From Ditylenchus dipsaci (lineage: Eukaryota; Nematoda; Chromadorea; Rhabditida; Anguinidae): a stretch of DNA of 64,000 nucleotides. The DNA lies in the NCBI GenBank assembly GCA_004194705.1, contig SADC01001227.1:3564247-3628246 (forward strand), given 5' to 3'. Shown piece by piece: positions 23,301 to 35,300 of this stretch. A model generated the notes under the pieces. That model saw nothing but the letters and a program-made list of their open reading frames with translations, made no database searches and was not told where the DNA came from. Positions within the stretch are counted from its first letter, which is position 1; every line of letters begins with the position of its first letter. The translations under genes and the position numbers were made by a program.

Positions 23301-26300
23301 TTCGAGAAATTCGGTGGTTTTGAAATTGCCATAACCTTTTTTATAGTCACCAACAAAAAGTGGCACTTTTCAGCCAAAAGGTGATACATTTCAACAAAGG
23401 GTGGCACATTCAAGCTTTTTAAACCAGAACTCAAAAAGGTGGCACTTTTCAACCAAAAGGTAGCACATTTTATCCTCGTCTATTAGATATTACCCGTTTA
23501 AAAGCAGTGTAAAAGTTAAAAAAGTGGTGTGGGTAAAATGACCTTTGGACTTCAGTGCGCCGAATTCCTACCTCCCCCGGAAAAATTTTTTTGGCTGCGT
23601 CTCTGGGTATGACATTAGAGCCACTTTTTGTCTGAACAAAAATTTACAGTTTGTAGATGTACTCAAATTCGACATCTTCCACCAGTTGTGCTTTGTCTTT
23701 GCCACAAAAATTTTCAATGAATTTGGTCAGTCTTGTCTGGGCACTATTGTTGACTTCTGCAAGACCACCTAGCAAACACTGGTTGGCTGGACAGTAGGTA
23801 AGTGGCAACTGGACTGACTGCTCATCCTCTTCTATTATTGGTGAGAACAGATTTCCTCCTGAGGCAAAGGAGGCAGTGGAGTGACGACTTTTAATCGAAG
23901 ATAGCTCTTGGCCAGAGTCAGTTGGTAGCCATTGCCATACCTCTTTTTGAGGAACAGGGAACTGCCTGAGGATTTGAGTTTGCCTTCCGAGATTATAGCT
24001 ATTCTGTCAGCCAATACGTCCGCCTCGTCCATATGGTGGGTTGACAGGATCATGGTGCGGCCTGAACCATAGTATGGATTAAATGTAAAAAAGTTAAAAA
24101 TTTCCCGGTTAATTCAATGAATTTTCCCGGCAAATTTGTAAATCTTTTATTCTTAGTAGTTTTCTCATTAATTCTTTTCAACCAGCACTTAGCCCAGGAT
24201 CTCAGCTTTCTGACAAGCTATCAACTGACACCATGTGTTTTGAAAAAGTTGGAAGAAAAGGTCTTTAAATGAACCAAATTTTCGAAAGATTTGCTATATT
24301 AAAAGATCTTTTCCTCCAACTTTTTCAAAGCACATGTGGTCAGTTGATAGCTTGTTAGAAAGCTGAAATCCTGGGCTAGAGGCTGGTCATAAAAAAATAA
24401 AAGTTATAAGAAAACTACTCAGAATAAAAGCTTTACAAATTTGCCGGAAAATTAATTGAATTTGCCGGGAGTTTCCACATACAGCCAAAATATTTTAACA
24501 TAAAAGAGAAAAAAACCCTTTTTAAATAAAACTACAAAAATAATTTTTTAATGGACATTTTTCAAAAAAAAAATGTTTTGATACACAACAGTTTTTTTTA
24601 TTTTGAAGAAAATGATTTTACAGGGTCTAAGCAAACTATCGACCTTAAAGTCTTTTGAAAAAAAGGAATCTATCTAAAAAAGACATTATGACCATACTTG
24701 GACGAGCGGCGACGCTAGCGGCGCCGCTGCCGCCGCCGCTATATTTTTAGTAACCGCCGCTGCCTCCGCCGCTTTTTTGAACCTTCGAAATTTTTTTTAT
24801 TTTTTGCTTTTCTTTTTTGCGACAAAATTGAGAACTCAAAAAGGCTTATGGCTCTATCACAATTGAAGGTGTAAATGTAAATGTAAGTGTAAATGTTTTT
24901 GGTATTGTGAAGACACCTTACATTTACACTTACATTTACACTTACACTTACATTTACACTTACCCCTTCACAATACAAATGTAAATGTAAATGCAAATAT
25001 TTTACTTATTAATTTTTATTGCTAAAATCCTGCTTATTTATCAACAAATATATATTTTTTGAATTTTAACTGCTAGTAGTGGAAAGTTTTCAATTAATGA
25101 TATTCTTAATCAAACTTCAATCAAATCATATTTTCTTGGAAATCCACACTACCGGCACCATTAAAAAATTCAACAAGCTTCTTGCGGATTTCCTTTGGAC
25201 TACGGCTCCCTCGTTCTCTATTTTCAGTCACTGTTATACCAGGCCAAGCTCTGAAGGCTGCCACTACTCTGTCAAGCACAATTTCCTCCTCCATATTCTC
25301 TCTTAAAAAGTTGTGCAAAACACAGATTGCCCACACAATATCATCGGCTGTTTCATGGGAGCACTCGATAGGCTTTTTTTAGAATTCGCCACTTCATTGC
25401 CATGATGCCGAAAGTGTTTTCAATGCGGTTTCGGGCTCGACTGATGCGGTAGTTGAAGATTTTTTCATCGTGTTCCATGTGAGCTTGCCCAAAAGGTTTC
25501 ATCATATAGTTGGACAGAGGAATGCTCCATCGCCAAGGAAATAGCAAGGAATTTTGATGTGGCTGTTGGGCAGAAGTTTAGCTGGAGGAAGGTTGAGAGA
25601 GCCATCTTCTATAGCTGTCTTAAAAGCAGAAACACCATAGATTCCGGCATCACTCTCATGTCCATAACTGCCCACATCGGCATAAATAATTTTATAGTTG
25701 TGATCGCAGGCCAGCATTAAAACAGTGCTGAAGTAGGATTTGTAGTTGAAGTACAGAGAGCCGGATTTGGGGGCTTTTTAATTTCGATGTGTTTCCCATC
25801 AATACACCCTGAACACATGGTAGTGAGCTCTTCTACTAGAAAGAAATATTTAAAAGAAATAACCTAAAGTGTTGGGGCAATCCCATCTGTCCCAGAATCC
25901 CTGCGTAATTATCTCCCATTCTTGAGGACTGTTGGGAACTTTCAGATACACTTCTCTCAATCCTCGCAAAGCGGCACAGGTTTCTTTGATCACCATTGAA
26001 GCAGTAGACTGGCCAATGCGAAATGAGTAAGACAGATGTTGAAAACTAGCACCAGAAGCCAAATATCGAAGTGTAAGAACCAACCGTTGCTGTACAGACA
26101 AGGGTGTTCTTCTTGAATTTTTCTTATGAAAACAATGCTTCGAAAATTTTATCCAAATATAGCAGTGTATACCAACAAGAGCAAATAGACATTAAAAATT
26201 TTCGATGATTTTATAATAAAGAGAGTTAAACTTCTTTAAATAAAATAGTTAATGATATTTTTCATACGCCGCCGCTCATTTTCGACCCGCCGCTGCCGCT

Positions 26301-29300
26301 GATTTTTGGCCCTTCAACTTCCGCCGCTGCCGCTCTTTTTTTGGGTGTCCAAGTATGATTATGACCATTTTTGAAGTAAAAGGGTCATTTTACCCACCGC
26401 TTATTGCCATTGTGAAGCGAAAAAAATATTTTGACTTAAACTTCAGAAACATAGAAAGATTTGAGGTCCCAAAAAAAATGGACAAATGTTTTTAAAAAGG
26501 GCAGACCGATACGCTGGATTAAGCTGATTTAGTAAAACTCAAAAAACAGCATGACGGCTATTGTAAAAAAATTTCATACTATCAAAGTTAATACAAAACT
26601 TTTTCTGAAAATTTCAAAGGAAAACTACCTACCCTGTTTGTGTTTGAGCAACAACTGCCAGATGGATCTCCTGGCGAAGGCATCTATTCCAGCCGTCGGC
26701 TCGTCCAAGATGATCAGTTTGGAGCCACCTATTAGAGCTATGCCTATGCACAATTTCCGCTTCATGCCACCTGCAAACACCGGTTATCAGGCAACATGTC
26801 CAAGTGGTCTAATCATTACCAGACAAAGTGTTGGCCAGAGCTGTCCTTTTGACTTGAAGACCTATGTCTAGCAGGGTGACTTCTACCTCGTTGGCCAGTT
26901 TGTCACCTTCAACACCTTTGAGAGAGGCATAGAAATACAGCTGCTCCTCCACTGTCATTCTAAGCAATATGATAATAAAAATTGGTTAATACAGTATTCC
27001 CTCTAATAAGCACCCTCCCCAAAATCCGAAATTTCCCGAGGAAGACCCCAAGGATTTTTTCAAAAAATTCGTGTATTTATTCAAAATATTTCAGGACTTT
27101 TCATTAGTTCTGCTTGTCCAGGGCTTCCCTTTTGGCACCGCTATTTATTTTTGAAAATTTAGTCAAAATCTTTTTTTCGCTTCAAAATGGCAACAAGCAC
27201 TGGATAAAATGACCCTTTTACTTCAAAAATAGTCAAAATGTCCTTTTTTACCCAAATGTTCTTTTTTGAAATTTTCCATTCGGAGTCCTGTGCTTACCGT
27301 ATTATCTTTAATAAGGCCCTCATTTCTTAAGAGGTGTTGAAAAATAATGCCCCACCTTAAATAATGCCTTCTTAGGCCTAAAAAGCGACTACTAATAAGA
27401 GCCCACTTTCTAATAAGGCCCCACCTCCAAAGAGATGTTTAAAAAAGGCCCCATGGGCCTTTTTAGATATAATACAGTATTTTCTATCCGCTGATTTTCC
27501 GTTATTTCTACGATGACTAGTGGCAGCCTAAATATTTTTTCTCAACATCAAGCGCAAAATAATCCCAAAAAGGATCAGTAATACTCGGGGCTGGTATGCA
27601 GACCAGCAATAAGCGAATCCGAAATTGACGGTCATTTTCAACCATTTGCTTTACGCTCTATACCAGGGGCCTATTCCAACAGTTGAAAGTTGAAAGTGAA
27701 AGTGTTCCAACACTTGAAAGTGAAATTTGTGAAAGTTGAAAGTTGAAAGTAGAAAGTTGAAAGTGAAAGTGTTCCAACACTTGAAAGTGTAAAGTTGAAA
27801 GTTGAAAGTAGATGGTAAAAATCGGTGGGTTGAAATAGGTGGTCCGATTTTTTGTGAAAGTTGAAAGTAAAATTTTTTTCGGTTTTGGTCATTTCTAGAT
27901 GCAATTTTTTGCGTAGAATCCAAATTTGTGGGTATTTTTTACGATTTCGATATGTAATTCGGATCTTTTCATTATTTTCAACCTCGAGTAGTAACAGGGA
28001 ATACCTATAAAGTGGTACCCACACATCATTATTGTTATCAATTTACCCACAGTACCCTTGTCTTAATCCATTATCAGTAACCATGGGGTCCCATTTAGGC
28101 GGAATTGCGGAATTTAAATTTCTTAGTTTGAACCAACCAAACCAAGTGGTCGTCCACTTGGATCAAATTTTTTTCACGTTTTTAATTTCCAAAACCTGTT
28201 TTCTGGACTAATTCGGGGTGCTGAAGATGGTTTGATAGTGGTAAAATTCCGTTTTCTCGGTATTTTTTGAGTTTTGACGTATAATTGATTTTACCAAAAC
28301 TCGACTTTACCAAAACAAAAAATACCCGAGAAGACGCCATTTTACTATTATCAAACCATCTTCAGCATACCCGAATTAGTCCAGAAAACAGGTTTTGGAA
28401 CATGAAAAACGTAAAAAAAAATTCGCACCAAGTGGACGACCACTTGGTTTGGTTGGTTCAAACTGTAAAATTTGAATTCCCGCAAAATGTACGAACTTAA
28501 AAATTTAGAAATATATAGGAGGAAGTGAAAGTTGACAGTTGAAAGTGAAAGTTGAAAGTGAGTCACTTTCAATTGTTGGAACACCATTAACTTTCAACTT
28601 TCACTTTCAACTGTCAACTTTCACTTTCAACTTTCAACTTTCACTTTCTACTTTCAACTTTCAACTCTTGGAACACTTTCACTTTCAACTGTTGGAATAG
28701 ACCCCAGGTGGTCCTATACCTGTCAAAGAGTATGTTGTGCTGCGGGCAAAACCCAAGGAAGTCCCTGATTGAGCGCATCTCTGATCTAATGTCCTTGCCA
28801 TAGATGTAGGCAGTGCCCCTAGTAGGGGTATATAAACCAGTCAGAATGGAGCTGAAAAATTTGGTGAAATTCAATAATTATGTGTCTGTGGTCCTATAAT
28901 TACATAGTTGTAGTCTTGCCAGCTCATTATGGCCCAGAAAAGCGGTTATTTGCGACTCGTAAAAGTCCACTGATAGAGAATCCAACTAAATTTTTAAAAT
29001 TATTTTGGTGCTGCAGTATTATCCCGGCCTGATTTTCAGAATTTTCTTAATTACAAGACTCCCAGACGTCCTAATTTGGGATTCTAACTACTTTGTTTTT
29101 AAAATTTCAAGTCAAAACCTTTTAGCGCCAAAAGAGCAATGAGCACTGGATGAAATAGCATTTTTTGTGACAAAATACCTTGAAATGTCCTAATTTCGAG
29201 CAAATGTCCTTATTTTTAAGAAAAATATCCTGGAGCCGTGGTTAATCACCCAAAAATTAATGAGAAGGCAGGCAACAAATCTCTTTTTTTTCAAGTCCTA

Positions 29301-32300
29301 AAAACTCTTTTTGAAAGACGAAAATTTGAAAAATCAGGCTGGAGAACAGCAGGGTGACCACACACAAAATTTCAAAATCAAGATTTTTAATTCTAAAAAT
29401 CAGGTTTTGAGCATAAAAATATCTCGAAAGCAGGCACAAAAAATATTTTAACGGAGCTGAATACTAGAAAATTTCTGAAAATTGAAGCGTGCAGAAACTA
29501 TAATCAATGCTGAAAAGAAGGATTTGAAAAATCAAATGCCCGAGGTCAAAAGCTATAAGCATTTCTCATTTTAAAAATCAAGATTGAAACCCAAAAATCA
29601 CCAAATCAAGACATCTGGGAACCCTGGATAACAGGTAAGTACCGTTTTTGAAATTTGGAAAATGTCATTAATTTTTCACGGTATAATCCAGGGTGAATGG
29701 ACTTTTTGAATCTTTTTAAGACTCCGCTGCTCATGCGAATTTCACGGTTAACACGATAATGTAGTTTATTTTCAAAAATTGCAAAAAATGACAAATTAGA
29801 TTTTTAAATTTACCCTGTCCCCCCTAGGATTTTTAAGCGAAAAGCCGGAAAGCCGAAAAAATTTTCGTCTTAAATAACGTTTTTTCTATGTTGAGATCAA
29901 TTTTTTTTAAAGTTTCACATTAAAAGATAGCCCGGAATGTCAGCTTTCAATGATACCGAAATTGCATTAAGGTCATATAAAATCATGGATATTTAACTGA
30001 AAACATTTTCAGCTTTAAAAGCCCAAAGTTTTTTATTTCGGCTTTTTAGGACGAAAATGCTTTTAGATGAATATCTCTGATTTTTATATGACCTTAACGC
30101 AATTGTGTCATTAGAAAGCTGACATTCCAGGCTATCTTTTAATGTAAGACTTTACAAAAAAAAATGGTCTCAACATAGATAAAAACGCTATTTTAGACGA
30201 AATTCTTTCGGCTTTTTGGTTGTTTGCTTAACAACCCTAGCCCATATGTTCCAAATTATGTTCCAAATTTCGGATATTTGAAACATAAGGGGGGAGGAGC
30301 CAAGGTAAAATTTAAAAATCTAATTTGTCATTTTCACAATTTTTTCAAAATAAACTTTACTGTCGTGTTCACCGCAAAATTCTAAATCAGTAGTCCGTAT
30401 TACTGCGCATGAACAGCGGAGTGTCAAACTTTTTATTTTTGAGGTTTTTCCTCAAAATCTTTTTTCGCGCCAAAAAATAAATAATCTTTGGATAAATGGC
30501 ATTTTTGAAAAAAAGGGTAAAACGGAATTTTGCAGCTAATTCTCGTAATTTTGCATATGAGTAAATATTTTGGTAAACTTTTTGCGAAAATTCGATTGGG
30601 CGGATCAGAATGCGGTCCGATCGGGTTAATCGCTCAGAATTCCGCCCTGAACCACTCCAAACCGTCATAAACCTGAAATTCTGAGCGATTAAGCCGATCG
30701 GACCGGAATTCTGATCCGCCCAATCGAATTTTCGCAAAAAGTTTACCCCCCCCCCTTTAGTAAACCCCCAAAAAACCAACTTTCAGGGGCTTCTGACCAC
30801 TCCGGGCTGGGATGCTGAGCGATCCAAGTCATCATTTGACTAGGAAATTCGAATTCCCGCAAAATTCACTCATATTTGCTGCAAGATTACAAGAATTTGC
30901 TGCAAAATTACGAGAATTAGCTGCAAAATTACGAGAATTAGCTGCAAAATTACGAGAATTAGCTGCAAAAAAAATTAGCTGCAAAATTACGAGAATTAGC
31001 TGCAAAATTACGAGAATTAGCTGCAAAATTCCGTTTTACCCGAAAAAAAAATGACTAAAATGTACTTTTTTGACCAAATCCATTTTTTTCATTAAAATTT
31101 TAAGTTACTACCCTGGTATGATCTCTAATAATCCCCTTCTTCAAAGAGTGAAAAAAAATACATTATGTCTTTATTTTTTTCGTATTCGGTTAAAAGAGAA
31201 TTTTATTCAAAAAAATCGGAATCACTCATATTGCCCATTCAAAATATGCTGTATTACCCACCGCTTTGGTGTCATTGCCATAGACTTTGGTGAGTTGGGA
31301 CACTCGCACAGCCGCTACTTCTTTCAGCTGACCATCCCCTACTGGCTCATGCTCGTCTGGGAACTCCTGGTCTAAACTTAGTTGGTTGGAAAACCCACAT
31401 TCACTAAAATTACCTGGACACAGCTGGCCATTTAAATGGCTGGCCTCTGCTCCATGCGCATCACTTGGCCTCCCTATCCAGAAACGTTTGGTGGCAGGAA
31501 AGTACCACTTTTGAGGAATGCCATAAGAACCAGGGAAAACAGCAGAAATATACCAGGCAAGTCCCACATACACCAAACAGTCTACGGCCAAAGCTATTAG
31601 CACTTTCCTCAGGGTCATGCCCAGCACTGACCAACTAGAGAATAAATGGCTATACAAAAAAATTGAATATTTATGCTGCAAGAAAAGGAAAATACTCCAT
31701 AGCTTAGCTCCGAACAACTTGGTCTTTCATAGTCAAAAAAATCGGCATGCGGGACCAAAGCATAGAAAAAAATTAAATTATTTTGGACGAGTCCAGGGAT
31801 AGCTATATTCAGGATGTGGCTTTCAAACCGCTTTTGAGGCCACCCCGGTTTTTTGAAGACCAGCTAAGCCTGAAGCTACAAAAGTGGCTTTTGTCAGAAG
31901 CCATCCCGAGGTAGCTATTGGAAGCTTTTTAACAAAATCATAAGTTCATCCTTTGAGCTTTCGAATTCTTATCAGGGCCAAAAATATTTAAAAATTGAAT
32001 TTTTGAAAAGATGGAGTCATAATTTTTGTAAAAAGCCATGCGGTGGTTTGATTTTACAGTTAACGGGATTTACAGTCAACGAGGGTCCTTACAAGCATGA
32101 ATAACTGACCATCCAGCTGAATCAGATGCAAATTTTCCCATGTGGAGTTTCCAATGTCATCGTTGGTGGCCAGCATCCACATACCATAACCCACAGCTGT
32201 TTGTGGCAGAAACAGCTAAAATAATCAGGTAGACCAATAAAATTTTCAATCCGAATCCTTACAGCTAGATGGCTGAAAATGGCGGACTCAGCCTGATGGA

Positions 32301-35300
32301 CAGTTGGAAGGGGAAAAAGAGGACAAAGAAGAGGAGGGAAGTGGACACGGTAGCTATATTAGCTTTGGAGAATAGGGTGGACAGAAGCAGGCACTGGCAC
32401 ACACAAGCTAGCGAGAATAGACCTAGCAGCACGCCCAATAAGGTGATGTCTGTCTTTGGCAGGATGTTTCCAAACTAAAAAATAAATATTAAGTGGCCCT
32501 AAAAAATGGAAAATTCTTATTTTGAAACTTTTTATCTGCAAAATATCTGCAGCGAGTCTCGAATTTGAAAATCGAGAACAAGTAGAATGATGCAGTAAGG
32601 AAAGTCGGCAATGGTTTGTTTTGCATGGTCGTGGAAAAATATACATCTTGTAAGGCATAAAAAAAGTATAGAATCCTCGGTATAAAATGCGATTTTTGGT
32701 TATAGTTTTTTCCTACAGATATTTTGGATAGCTAAAATCCCACGCGGAGAAGCAAGTGAAAATCATGATTTGTGAATGGACATTTTTCAGTAGTGGGCAG
32801 GCATTCCTCTATTTTTCTCATTTTAAAATTAGCGCTCTTTTTGGAGCAATATGAGTATAGTCACCCACTCGATATGAGTATAACCGCCCCACTCAATATG
32901 AGTATAACCACCCCACTAAAGTCTAATGTAACCCCCTCATGTGACCTCACGATTGAAAGCTGAGGACGTTAGCTACACGATGGTGTAAAAATTTCTTAGC
33001 TTAGTACACAAAAATGTTTCTATTTTAATTAAATAGTCTGAACCACTTCGAACATTTTCTAGAACTGACTAAAAGTGATTCAAGGCTATTTTAATTAAAA
33101 TTGAAGCATTTTTGTATACTAAACTAAGAAATTTTCACACCAACGTGTAGCTAACGTCCTCAGCTTTCAATCGTAAGGTCACATGAGGGGGTTACATTAG
33201 ACTTTAGTGGGGTGGTTATACTCATATTGAGTGGGGTGACTATACTCATATTTATCCCTCTTTTTAATTTCAATTTTTTACTGTTCACTTTCCAGACCTT
33301 TACGAGCGTTGGCTTACTTTCCTCCTAAGACTTTACCTTGAAATCCAAGGTCTAAAAAATTATAGAAACTGCTCAAAAAACTTAAAATAAATAAAGGCGC
33401 GGATTTCAAAAAACCTCGAAAAAAGTTATGACCAGTTCAAATGGTGTTAATTTCCAGTGAAATCCACTACTGTAAACAGCTACCTTCAGCAATAAACAAT
33501 TAGTAGCACAGAGATGGCATTGAGAAGGAGTGCTTGGAGTGCCCAGCCCAACCAATGAATGGCATCACCCAGACCCATGACTCGCATGATTTCCTTCAGC
33601 CTCATCTCCTTCTCCCACACTATGTTTTTGACTAGCAGGGAGGCAGGTATCATCCAGGACAAGATCAGGAACAGAGCCAAAAACGGTGTCACGTTAAAAC
33701 TGCAACACAAAATTTAATATTCACCAACTGGCTACATAACTAGACTAATCAAAAACCTGTCAATGTTGACACAAGGGTAGGGTTCCTGTTGGGCTTGCAG
33801 ACCTGAGGGCACCGTCTGTTGGTCACCATTTCAATAATAGCCCTTTCCACTGCTTCTTGGAGAAATGAGAAGCCAAAAGTCAAATATTTCAAATCAATCC
33901 AAGGGTCATCTCTGGACACCACATTCCTGCGGTTGTCCATCTGGGAGCCGGTACCTGCAAAATGCTTGGATTACAACTGTGGAATTGCCTAAACGACTGA
34001 CCATCGACCAGAGCAGGTGAGTGCCTTATTTTGTAAGCAGTGAGAGGATGCAGATGGGTGGTATTCTCAGTCACATTCAACAGCACTACACCTGATAGAT
34101 ACTGTTCCGCTTCCGTCAAACACATGGCCTGTTGCTCCAGCTCTCGTTCATCTTTGACTACTATGAAACGATTGAGCCGAAAACACTAAAATGAGAGGTA
34201 ATTTAGATACAAACGATTTTTCTGATGTACGATTTTCTGATCAGACTGACGAATCAGGTTTGACAAAAGACTTCAAAAATCGGGTTAAAAAAAGTGTCGG
34301 ACCCTAGGCGGGAACGAACTTGAGAGGGTGTGCTTATATCGAGAATGGACTGTAACTATCAAAAACGAGTTTTCGGCTGTCCCGCAGGTCAATGTCCCGC
34401 GGGACAAATCCCCAGATTTGTGCCGCGGAGAGGACCTGCGGGACAGCCTAAAATCATTTCTCAATGTCTAAACAGTATTAATATTAGTTCAATCGTGTAG
34501 AGCAGGGTCGATTTACCATTAAATATGTCGCTATGATAAAAAAGTAGCCGCGCTCCGTGTACCGGGTTTCGTGTCTCGCGGGAGTATGAGGGCTGCGGTA
34601 TTCTATATTTTTCATATCCAATTCATTTTTGGCAAAATCTTTCATCAATCGTCGGTACTGAAGAAAAATAGCTTTTTGCTACGTAAAGTATTTTGACGAA
34701 AAGCTTAACCACTCCGCCACTGACATAGGTCTGCAGAAGGGAACATTAAGCAGAAGGGAACATTAAGCAGAAGGGAACATTTTTATGCGTTTTGAGAATC
34801 CGCACACTGCAAATGTGAATGTTTTCTTTGCAGGACAATTTCTCACTCAGATTTACTCGATAGAAAGGACTATAAAAGCAATTATTTGAGGAACAATTTT
34901 ATTCTTGCCTTCTCTTCGGGTGCTAGTTGGTTTTTCTCTCGCTCTCGATCTCTCTTTGGTGAAAGCAAATTCAAAAATGGCCGACAAGAGTGCTTTCGTT
35001 CCTCTCGACACTTCTGCTGATGCAAGCAAGACAAGCGACTTGGATCTCGACATTGATGGTGACTTCTTTGGTGACAGCAAGACTCCGACCAAAGCTACTT
35101 CTCCGGCTCCTGCTCCTGCTGCTGTGGCTGCTCCGGCCACGGCTTCTAACACTAAGGTTAGTCTGTTGCTGTTTACTTGCACGTTTCTCACCATTCACTA
35201 AAAAATTTACAGACAGCTACTGTGCCGACGCCGGTGACTACTTCGCAAACCAGGGTCCAGCCGCCTCCGCCGCCAGCCAACAAGCCAGTCATCAACTACA

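Larger units (their letters stand above)
24693..26357. mobile_element. 8-bp-duplication element (ATTATGAC), CATACTTGGAC ends, enclosing a Harbinger gene
   Basis: ATTATGAC lies at 24685-24692 and 26358-26365. The ends CATACTTGGAC and its perfect complement GTCCAAGTATG bound 1665 bp. Just inside both ends are GC-rich CCGCCGCTGCCGCT words (24705-24775 and 26268-26340), in strong contrast with the AT-rich surroundings. The duplication length suggests hAT, yet the only gene inside is a Harbinger-type transposase. It may therefore be a nested or captured gene, or an element with unusual target choice. Confidence 0.75.

Noticed and set aside
24693..26357. Calling the whole 8-bp-duplication element a normal Harbinger transposon
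   Set aside because: Harbinger elements duplicate 3 bp (TWA); the flanks show an exact 8-bp duplication, so the assignment was left open.
28904..28985. Reading the missing base in Walker A as programmed frameshifting
   Set aside because: No slippery heptamer or stimulator is seen, and the same single-base pattern occurs in several unrelated genes, which favours sequence error.
34853..35198. Serine/arginine-rich open frames opposite the 107-residue gene
   Set aside because: They are antisense shadows of a gene that has a TATA box, splice sites and AATAAA on the plus strand.
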